A stretch of 64,000 nucleotides of DNA from Trifolium pratense (lineage: Eukaryota > Streptophyta > Magnoliopsida > Fabales > Fabaceae): the NCBI RefSeq assembly GCF_020283565.1, contig NC_060060.1, forward strand, positions 49,464,015-49,528,014, written 5' to 3'. Each line of letters starts with the position of its first letter. The stretch's first letter is position 1. Made by a program: the position numbers and the translations under genes. The notes below the pieces were generated by a model, which saw nothing but the letters and a program-made list of their open reading frames with translations, was not told the origin of the DNA and did not search any database. Positions 21,053 through 30,238 of this stretch are shown in pieces.

Positions 21053-22468
21053 AAAGATCTTTTTGTCCTCCACCGAACCACAAGACAAACTCTCCACAAG
21101 TTGTTTACCAAGTAATTAAGTTCAAGTGAATAATAAGTTTCACTTAGGATGAATCGTTCGCGAGAATTTGAGTTTCATTTTTAGTGGGAACAATTTTTTA
21201 CTACCCTTATTTTCTCGCGACCGAACTCTAAATTACCGGAACTCCTTTCTCCTATAATTCAGAGGGTTGATATGACATTAATTAAAATTCTCTGACAAAA
21301 TAATTATCTTTAAAGTTTAATCCTCGTTTTACAAAATAATTTAATTTTTTCTAACTTAAACTTTTTACTTTTAAATTTTTTTAAGATATTAAATTCATCA
21401 TCAAGATTGTTCTAGTACCATCTTTTATCTCAAACCTCTCTTAGAATAGGTTCTTAATTTACTACACTTTTAAGATTGATTTACCACTATGTATTCATCA
21501 TTGTTTCAGAAAGGTCAACTCATGTGTGGATTTATTAGCACTAAAAGGATTTTATGCTACTTTCTCTCCAATTTAGTTACTCATTATTGTAATTTTCTGC
21601 ATGCACTTTTGGTGTCGGATTATAACAATATTATCACCCCTCATTTAGTTCGTTAATTTATTTTTTTATTATAAAAAATAATAGTTTTTTTTTTCTATAA
21701 AAATCTTTTTTTTTTAAGCTTTGCAAGAAATATATGAATATAAAAATTTCAGTGTCTTAAACTCTACTCCACTAAATTAATAATAAGTGTCCAAAAAAGG
21801 AATAGAGAACATCAGCCTAAATTGAAGGGAAAAAATAAAATGAAAAGGTATCCAACTACTTTGTTGTTCTCTTGTTTGAGTACATCACTGCATAATTTGC
21901 AAAACATCATTCATTATATGACAATATAAAATACTGTCCAAGTTTATAAAAGTTCACATAATTAAAAAGAATCAATTACAACCTTTTATTTATTTTCTCT
22001 TTTTAAAGGTGAATGAGACACTACAACTGATAATACATGTAAAGTCTATGTTTAACAACCACATGCTTTAGGTGAAATTATTCATCATCACCTCCTTACC
22101 ACCAAAATAGTGTATGTATGTACGTATTTATTTGACTTTTCATCCTAACCATAAATTATTACTTACCCCACCCCCTTCTTAAATCATGTGTAATATTGAT
22201 TAATTATTACCAAATCATGCTTTATGAAAGATTACATTCAATTATTGTGTTTACTAATTTTAGAATGTGAACTGAGACATAATTTTGGAAATCATTGATT
22301 GTAGCTTAGAGGTTAAAAAATGTATATTGATATGCATTGTTCAAATGATTTAATTGATTTAAACTTAGATTTAGAGGAGTGTGTGTGGTATAGTTATTTT
22401 CTTGAGAATAGATTAGAGGGTGGTATTGTTGAAATCCAAAACAGATGGCCCATATGCTTCTCTTATCA
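21053..22468. other. intergenic, no gene seen
   Basis: AT-rich sequence with homopolymer runs. The short open frame at 22320-22541 runs into the foldback element at 22477 and shows no family resemblance. Confidence 0.45.
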
Positions 22469-22781
22469 TATTTTAACGTGTTTAACTACACATTTGATCC
22501 TTACGTTTATTTTAGGTTTTAATTTGGTCACTTGCGTTTAAAAAGTATCAATTTGATCCTTTACGTTTCCATTAAGTTTCAATTTAATCCTTTCCGTTAA
22601 TTTTGTCATTAATATCATTTGAACTATACACGTGTCAGTGTGTCCAAGTGTACACGTGTCTATCCACATATGCAAAACGGTAAAAACGTAAGGGACCAAA
22701 TTGATACGTTTTAAACTTAAGAGAACAAATTAAAACATAAAATAAACATAAGGACCAAATATGTAGTTAAACCTATTTTAA
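22469..22781. mobile_element. foldback MITE, about 297 bp
   Basis: About 60-bp inverted ends: left 'tttaactacacatttgatcc' and right 'ggaccaaatatgtagttaaa', with a GC-richer centre containing 'acacgtgtc' twice. It is flanked by 'tattttaa' at 22469-22476 and 22774-22781 (8 bp, possibly 9). Related 'ggtcc...acgttt' words occur near 3890-3980 and 57630-57920. Confidence 0.65.
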
Positions 22782-24298
22782 TGTATTAAAAATATTGACG
22801 GTGAGGATTAATCTATATACAATTAATTTTCAATAAATCTTGATTTTTTTTACAACGATATTCATTCAAATCGGTAGATTATATCAATGTAATATAAATT
22901 CAAAATTACTAAAAGCAAAAATGATGAATCTGCAAACAAATTCAAATTAACTCAAAGCATCCATGTTAATAACATAAAACAATAAATTGCTTTAGGCCTA
23001 CATATTTGTATATATATTGAAGTGTCCGAAATATTTATGCCTCAGGAATTATAGCGTTGACGACACCAAAATCATTGATTGGATATGCACTAGACCGACC
23101 TTAATCTTTCTACCTGAAACAGATAAACACATCACCAAGACAGGAAAACAAAATATGCAGCACTAAGACGAGAATACAAAATACACCGCACTAATAAGGA
23201 AAATCAAAACAAACAATGTCGCACTATAAGACGACAAAATCACAAAAAAAAAAGAAACACTAAATATATGTGAAAACCACACTTATTTAACTAAAATAGA
23301 AGAAAACATGATTTGGAAAAGTGATTCTAGACCTAAATTAACTTAAATAATTACCCTTTTTCAATAAATTAAGAAGAAGAAAAAAGTTGTGATGGTTAGG
23401 GTTAGAAGAGGAGAAAGAAAAAAGGATTAGCTTAAATCTCGATTTTTGGTAGAGTGAAAATAGGTTAGACCGAATTAGTTTTATAAGAGATAAATTTGAC
23501 CTAAATAAAAAAACAAAATTAAGGTTGGCTTATTTTTGAGCTTATGCAAATAAGTAAGCTTTAATGTATTATTTATAAGCTTGTCAAGGTAGTTTATGAA
23601 AAAAACAGTTTTTAAAAATACAATTTTTTGTTATTGAGAATTTATGATTTAATATAAAACTTATTTACATAAGCTATTTTTCATAAGCTCGATCAAAAAT
23701 AAGTTTTAATTCAAATGTATCTTTAGTATTAAACCTGATTTTGACCTTTTTTTTAAAAAAATAACTTAAGAGAAAAAAAAATTCAATATAACTTCTTAGC
23801 CTATATAAATGTCTAATTAGATTGTTTTTGCTGGTAACCTTACCTTTTTTTCCTTGTATGCTCCCTGTCTTGGATGTTGTTCTAACATGCTTTATGCCGG
23901 TTCATTTATCCCTTTTATTAATAAAATTTAGCAGCAGTAAAAAAAATAAATAAATTAACCAGTTAATAGGGCATTGAGATTAATTCTGCTCTGATTCAAA
24001 CATGATCTTTTAGACAATTTTGACACATTATATTTAAATTCTATTTTATAATATTCTGACTTATTTTAATTTTAATTCTTTCTGTGCAGATCATACTAGC
24101 AAATGTCTTAAGGATATTGTTTAATAAATTCATAATAAGGAAATGTCTTAAAAATAGAATTTAAATTATGTTTTTTTTTTAATTTACCTCTCGATAATTT
24201 TTTGCTGATATTTACACATTAACCAATAAAAACAAATTATATGGATGTAAAATAAAAGTTGGTTACAACTTAGTTGTGAGTATCACATGCAAATCTAT
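22782..24298. other. intergenic; dispersed repeat copy near 23025-23420
   Basis: The stretch 'atgcctcaggaattatagcg' to 'atcattgattg' and the following adenine-rich sequence resemble 49060-49330. 23525-23715 holds 'ataagct' repeat words. No gene was recognised. Confidence 0.4.
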
Positions 24299-24337
24299 TT
24301 ATGTGATTTTTTTTTTTACGGTATTTACTTATGTGAT
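24299..24337. mobile_element. possible tail-only micro-insertion (21 bp), 9-bp repeats
   Basis: 'ttatgtgat' at 24299-24307 and 24329-24337 flanks T10 plus 'acggtatttac'. The duplication is short, so chance is not excluded. Confidence 0.35.
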
Positions 24338-24429
24338 ATGTTTTTATTAGTTATTGGATAAATACTCCCAAATTATCAAAAAGTAGAATAGATGTCATCT
24401 TTAAATTATTGTCAAAGTTCTAATTACAT

Positions 24430-24461
24430 AAGTTGTTTGTGTCAAAAAAAAAAGTTGTTTG
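24430..24461 (+). mobile_element. tail-only micro-insertion (12 bp) with 10-bp direct repeats
   Basis: 'aagttgtttg' at 24430-24439 and 24452-24461 flanks 'tgtc' plus A8. The non-A part matches the 'gtc-A(n)' end of the 938-bp retroposon at 10732. Confidence 0.55.
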
Positions 24462-24977
24462 AGGTCGTCTAATATGAACCGGTACAAGTTCAAATATAGA
24501 CTTTACTATTTTTTAGTAAATTTAATAAAATATTACATTTATTTTTTGTCAAAAGTCTATTTTTATATTTTTTTATTATTATAAAATTCATTTTTTTAAA
24601 AATATTGTAAGAGTCCTTCTGTAAATAATTTTTAAGGGTCAGATTGAGCCCATTTCTTTATACAAAAATTCCCTCTTTTAGTTTCTTAAATAATGCCTTA
24701 AGATACTTGGTTTACAAGGTGAGTTCTATTATCCCTTAATAATTTGAAAATATGAAGATATTTATCCGACTAAACAATGAAAATAAGTCACATAACATAA
24801 GTAGATTTGCATGTGTATAACTAATTTTCATTGGTTGTTGGATAAATACCTCAAATTATTAAGAGATAGGGTTAAAAAACCACTTTACAATAGAATACTT
24901 GATTAAACCCATTATCAACATCTAAAAATGATTCGAATTTTACAAAAAGAAAAAAAAAACAATATATTACTTTTTAT

Positions 24978-25094
24978 TTTGTTGTAAATTGGGTATTCTC
25001 TGCGTGCAACTGCAGAGACTAATTTTTCGAGCCTTGTAGGACTTAAATGGATGACAAACTCCCATAAGAGTTTTTAACATTGTTGCATGCCAAA
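24978..25094. repeat. dispersed repeat, interrupted by the LINE fragment that follows
   Basis: The segment containing 'gcaactgcagagactaattt' and 'tttttaacattgttgcatg' corresponds to 46460-46595. The other half of the repeat seems to resume near 25925 ('ctgcgtcatctcatct' against 'ttgcatcatctcattt' at 46640). This suggests the LINE landed inside this repeat. Confidence 0.5.
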
Positions 25095-25915
25095 GGAGTA
25101 CAAGGGTGCTCAACCCTTATAATACAGAATAGATCACTTTAGATGCGTTGAAAACAATCTAAAGGATTATTACGCCAGTCAGAGAAAGTTAAAATAACAT
25201 TGTTTCCTGTTCGGCCTATAAACCAAAACCAAGAAAAAATAAATAATTTGCTTCACTAAAGATGATATATTGACACAGTCTCCTCTAAAAATAATGTTAT
25301 TACACGTACGCCAAATACTCCAGGTCGTCGCCAACCAAATTATATGATGAATTCGCTTGCTATGATTGTCTTTTGCTAATTCACCAAACAAAGAGAAATG
25401 ACTTGTAACGTGCTCAAAAGGGATGACATTAGTGCCCAACCAAACAAATATTTTTTGCCAAATTTGTGAAGTAATGCAGCAAGTGAAAAAAATGTGTTGT
25501 ATGTCCTCTACCTCTTTGAAGCAAAATACGCAACTTCTCACATGATTATTCGTGATAATACCTTTGCGAAATAAAGCCTCCCGGGTTAGTAATTTTTCAA
25601 GTAACAACCGCCAACCGAAAACGCTAACTTTTGATGGAACATTGTTCTTCCATAATCTTTTCAATGCTGCCACTGTATGTGTATCCAGAACAGTACCTAC
25701 ACGTCTGTCTTGCAAAACCATGTACGCTGATCGAACCGAAAAAGAACCATCAAAATTTGATGACCATCTTCGCTATAAGCTCTGTTAGGCCGAACCTGTT
25801 CAAGCAATTGATGCAATTCATTGAAGGATTCAATATCTGCATCATCAAGTGCTGCCATCCAATTGAGTTTCCAAGACCACATGTTGTTATTCCATATCCC
25901 CATATTTGAAATGCA
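25095..25915 (-). mobile_element. LINE 3' fragment (zf-RVT and tail), minus strand
   Basis: The minus-strand frame 25179-25721 encodes LWKNNVPSKVSVFGWRLLLE, CVFCFKEVEDIQHIFF and IIWLATTWSIWRTCNN, the conserved C-terminal part of plant LINE polyproteins. A second minus-strand frame (25697-25903) carries the preceding part (MWSWKLNW, LHQLLEQV), so at least one frameshift separates them near 25710. The 3' end toward 25095 resembles the LINE at 20289 ('ttataagggttgagcaccctt' region). No clear target duplication. Confidence 0.8.
25179..25721 (-). pseudogene. LINE polyprotein C-terminal fragment (zf-RVT)
   Basis: 180 codons open without stop, with the same zf-RVT architecture as 20433-20711 but longer at the C-terminus. 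The reverse transcriptase and endonuclease domains are absent and the upstream part is out of frame. It is a dead fragment, although an automated gene caller could call it as a gene. Confidence 0.8.
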
Positions 25916-26519
25916 AGCATCTTTATGAGACTCAGAACCTTAGTTAAGTTAGAAAAAATCTGCGTCATCTCATCTAATTATTCTTCTATTATTTTTATTT
26001 TTTTTACGATAGGAAAAAAATATATTTTACTTGATAAACCCATTAAATGCAGCATCTTAAAAAATAAATAAATCATCAAACAACAAAAACGATTGGAGTG
26101 TTACAATAAATTACTTGATTAACCTATTAATCAACATCTATAAGTTTTTTTATCAAACAACAAAAAAGATTGATGGGTATCAACGACAATTTGGCAAGAA
26201 GGCTAGCTATCTTTGTCCTACACATTCCATCACCATGATGCAAATTACAATGTCTCTATATATTAATTACATGAAAGATTGAGGCTGCTGCTGGTGGGTG
26301 TGACACAACATCTCTTGGTATTTAATTTTTTTTTTTTTTTTTTTGTCTTAGGATGATTAATTTGCTCGTGGACAGATGATCACATGAATTAGATGGTTTA
26401 AATGAGAAAGAAGCACTTTATTTATTTTACAAAAAAGAAAATTACTAATCAACATAATTATCTTTTGTTAATTATACAAATGAGTTGAACACTACATTTT
26501 AATCCAAAATCTTAAGTCT

Positions 26520-26833
26520 GTTTGATCTGCAAAATATTAATACGGGACAGAACAGTACATGACAGTACAAGACAGAACAACACAGTACAAACGTTTAAGG
26601 TATTGAACAAATTTTGTGTTATACGATATTAGGTGGGCAAAAAGTTATTTTGTTATTTTAGACAACTTGTGTAGAGGACAAAAGTTGTCCCGTGGTTCAG
26701 TGACGGACAAGAATTTCAGTTTTTGTCCTGTCCTTTGGCCCCCAATTTGTCCAATACAAGATACAGTTTTAAAATCAAACACAGTACAACTGAAGTTGTT
26801 CTGTCAAGTCCCTTATTTTTTAGCAGATCAAAC
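26520..26833. mobile_element. MITE-like element, about 314 bp
   Basis: Left end 'gtttgatctgcaaaatatta', right end '...tagcagatcaaac'. The inverted match continues through 'gggacagaacag' and 'ctgtcaagtccc'. The centre is rich in 'ggacagaac/gtcctgtcc' words. No convincing target duplication. Confidence 0.55.
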
Positions 26834-28421
26834 GCATATTCATAAAATATCTAACCTTCACTTTTCTAAATAATGTGTGAGACTTAACTCACCTCAAACT
26901 TGCCCCAACATACACGAGAGTCCTTACCTGTAGCTTTTTCTCGTTATTTATTCTTGTTGTACTTTGCTTCGTGATTCTAGTTTTTTTTTTTAACTAATTG
27001 TTGTGATTATAGTTTTTGTTTTTATCTTCCCCTTCTTTTTTTCTAATTATTTGTATATTTTGATGTACGGTCTCAAGTACTCTTTTGGTTTGAGTATTTA
27101 ATATATTTGTGATTAATTTTTTTTTATTGACAAAAGGAGAAAAAACAACTGAAAAAATAGTAATATTTTGTTTATGAACCATTGATAATGAGAATCCAAT
27201 CAGATAAAAGTGGCCATCATTTACAGTATATAAAAGCAAAATGGCCATCGTTTACAGTATAAAAGCAATGATACTTTTCATGTTACTTTTATCATTATTT
27301 TTTGATAAATATATTACTTTTATTTATTATTAAAGAATGATACTAGTGAACGTCGTGACCCTGGTTTGAATCTGGGATCTCACAATTATGTGAGTTTAAT
27401 TTCAGTGAATTATCATTTTATCTAAGACAAATTTTTTTTACTGTATTTATAAAAAATTGCCAAAATTTAGTATTTTATTAATTGAGAGAAAATTATTTTT
27501 TCCTTTGATTTATGTAAACAAAAGTGTAGTACAGCGGATGTAAGAATAATAAAGTAGGAATAAATCACATAAAGACGACAAATTCAATTAGCTGCAATAG
27601 TTAGCTTAATAATTGAAGTTAACCTTTAATAGTTAAGAGCTTTTCTATTTATTTTAGAGCAACATTTCTATTTCTTTACTGAAACGTTTTTATTTTTTTT
27701 ATTTTTTTTATTTACTAGCAAAATACTCGCGTATTTGTTAAATGTAATTCAATTCAATTTTGGTAGTTAGTGTCAACTTGAGGTAAAATTTATAATAGTG
27801 TAGTAAGTCTTTTTTTTTTTGTTTAAAATGTGTTTTTCGGCGAATTTGAGTTTTAATTTCTAACTTTTTTTATAAAATTTCGTTCACAACTCTTCACACA
27901 CCAACCAAACATTTTTTCCTTCAAATTATTTTTCATCATTGCAGAATTTCTCCTTAATGTTCCAATACTAAAATTTCTCTCTCCCAATAAACCTCCGTCA
28001 ACAACCCTCTTAAGCCCCGCCACCAGCGAATGCATCCTTCATTCCTCTACCTTTGCTTCCTATGTCTATCTCACAACATGATCTTAACTTCTCTTTTCTC
28101 TCTCCAGTATACGATCTTCTTGCCACTCAACCACCGCCCTCTCCATCCAACACAATGCCTCCAAACCTCTACTTTTTCACTATCCAATTCAGCTTCTGGT
28201 AGAAAATTGTAGAATAAAAATGATACGAATCATAAAAAAATGCATTTTTTTTCCTTTTGTTTCAATCCCTCTAAAACATAATTAAAAAACATTAAAAAAA
28301 ATTCACAAAAAAAAAAAAGCCCAAGTCCATGTCAAAATCCTATGTGGCAATGGTCTAGTCAGCAAATTCCATGGCATGTCAGCTTTTTTGTGTGATGTGT
28401 CAAAAATAAGGAACTAAAATG
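26834..28421. other. intergenic, no gene; two small duplications
   Basis: A micro-insertion lies at 26971-27017. A 30-bp-class tandem duplication 'tggccatcatttacagtata' lies at about 27212-27270. 27850-28215 is CT-rich with overlapping short frames on both strands that show no domain. Confidence 0.4.
26971..27017. mobile_element. tail-only micro-insertion (17 bp) with 15-bp direct repeats
   Basis: 'gtgattctagttttt' at 26971-26985 recurs at 27003-27017 with one mismatch. The insert is a T run plus 'aactaattgtt'. Confidence 0.5.
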
Positions 28422-28533
28422 ATAGGAATATGATTTTTTTTTTTATAAACTAAGAGAAATTATATTAAATCAAAAGACAACCCCTCAAGCACAAGATGTA
28501 CCGGCGAGGAACTGAAAGATATAAGAATATGAT
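28422..28533 (-). mobile_element. short retroposon insertion (86 bp) with 13-bp target duplications
   Basis: 'ataggaatatgat' at 28422-28434 and 'ataagaatatgat' at 28521-28533 flank an 86-bp insert. The insert starts on the + strand with a T run and then holds unique sequence ('caagcacaagatgtaccggc'). This is a minus-strand, strongly 5'-truncated target-primed product, intermediate in size between LINE fragments and the tail-only insertions. Confidence 0.65.
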
Positions 28534-29312
28534 ATTATAAGGGCAAATCGTAAGGATTTTTTTTTAGGAACGAAAACATAAATTCGCCTACATTACATTA
28601 CATGGACGAAAAACACATTTTATCCCTTTTTTTTTTCTATAAGTTTTCTTCAACAATTTAACAAATATTTTTACTAACCAGTAAATAAACTCGAATAAGT
28701 CAATCAAAACAAGTTTATGCAAATATAACTATCAGATTTGTTGAAAGCATGCATTTTATTATTGAGAGCTTTCAGACTTCAAATATAAACATGACTTTGT
28801 AAGAGATATTCTTCTATTTTTTTTTTATTTTTTTTTTATTTTTTTTTATGTTTTTAAGCGCATAAGAATATCTGCAAAGAAAGATGTGGTTTGTGAACTT
28901 CTTGACCGACCCAGAAGAGGGAATATCGATGTTGATGCTAACAGATGTCCCAGCGTATGAGTTGGGTATGAGGACAACATGTATGTGCAGACTTGACTGG
29001 TGTTTCTCCACTTGCGGGATTAGGGAATGCGGATTTTACTGGTGGCCCACTAGATGAAGTCTTTCCGTTTGAAAAGCATGGAAATATGAGATATAGTCTT
29101 ATCTTAGTAATTGTAATAGGGAAATACTGTTTCTCGCGAAAAAAGTCTCACAATAGTATCACGAAGGTGTATTAGAACTATACACAAAATTCTTTCCACA
29201 TTTATTGCACCCCTGATTTATGCTAAATGAAATATCCAACGGCCATAAGTAATTCGTGATTGGTTCGTGATGATAAAATTCGCCGTAAATAGCATCACTG
29301 ATTGTAATATGG
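28534..29312. other. intergenic, no gene recognised
   Basis: It has T runs at 28818-28850 and short frames at 28814-29011 (-) and 28993-29175 (+). The plus frame includes VSPLAGLGNADFTGGP but no family I recognise, so it is left uncalled. Confidence 0.35.
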
Positions 29313-29618
29313 TACTCCCTCCGTCCCAAATTAAAAGGGAAAAAAACCCATTTTTTTTGTCCCAAATTATAAGAGAAAAAAATCATTTTCAAGAATATTT
29401 TTTCCTTATTTTCATAAAATTAAATGCAAATTGCATTTAATTTCTTCTCTCTCTCATTTTCTCAATAAACAATAACCAATAAAAATTGTTTTTACATCTT
29501 CCTATGTAATTTATTCCAAGGAAAATCCACAAAAACATACTTCAAATTCTCATGTTTTACTTTTTCTTAATAAGTGTGATTTTTTTATTTTCCCTTATAA
29601 TTTGGGACGGAGGGAGTA
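29313..29618. mobile_element. Stowaway MITE, 302 bp, TA target duplication
   Basis: The ends 'ctccctccgtcccaaatta' (29315) and 'taatttgggacggagggag' (ending 29616) are the classic Stowaway (Tc1/mariner) termini and are nearly perfect complements. They are flanked by TA at 29313-29314 and 29617-29618. The element lies about 600 bp upstream of the BED/hAT-like gene. Confidence 0.93.
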
Positions 29619-30070
29619 TGATCGTAATCGTTGAAGTCCTTTTAATTTTAGAGTGCAAAGGAATGGATTAGACTATCTGACCGACTTGGTAGTGAACAAC
29701 TATAAAAATATCGCGTTGTTCTTTCTCTACTTTTTAGATTCATCAAAAAACCAATGTATTTGACCTTAAGTAAGTCTAGATACATTGATATTCAAATGAA
29801 TGTAAAAAAAAATATTTACTTAAATTAAGGCCGGATAGATTATCTATTTATTTCTAAATAATAAAGAAAAAAACAAATAAAATAAGTTAAACAAAAAATG
29901 AGTGTCCCTTTTTGGTTGAGAAATACAAATTTGGTTGACTCACCCTTCTCTCTCTCCTACTTCCTAGTTTTCCTGTTTCACTACATCCCTCCTTCTATAT
30001 GCACTCACCTGTCTACTCTCTTTTTGTACCAACAACCAACATACCTCACTCACTCACTCCCCTCACTCTC

Positions 30071-30115
30071 TTCTTCTTCTTCTTCTTCTTCTTCTTCTTC
30101 TTCTTCTTCTTCTTC
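30071..30115. repeat. (TTC)15 microsatellite in the 5' leader of the BED/hAT-like gene
   Basis: Fifteen uninterrupted TTC units within a CT-rich leader (about 29940-30220). Such pyrimidine-rich leaders are common in plant 5' UTRs. The poly-Ser frame at 29898-30269 through it is a by-product. Confidence 0.9.
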
Positions 30116-30220
30116 ACTTCCACAATTCATCAAACACCTTCCACTCATCATTTTCTTCACCTCTAACCACTACTTCCATTGTTTCTTTCAATATCTCAAA
30201 CCAAAATCTCATAACCCTTT

Positions 30221-30238
30221 ATGGCTAAATGTCCATAA
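30221..30238 (+). promoter_or_regulatory. overlapping upstream ORF (5 codons) at the first ATG of the BED/hAT-like gene
   Basis: ATG at 30221 (M-A-K-C-P-stop) is in another frame and overlaps the in-frame ATG at 30229, ending at 30238. An overlapping uORF would lower initiation at 30229, which also has a T at -3. The in-frame ATG at 30391 has A at -3. Confidence 0.4.

Noticed and set aside
22469..22781. microRNA precursor
   Set aside because: The long near-complete foldback, flanking direct repeat and related copies elsewhere fit a MITE; no known microRNA sequence was seen.
28993..29175. Small plus-strand gene (VSPLAGLGNADFTGG)
   Set aside because: Short, no domain, no splice or leader evidence; cannot be told from chance.
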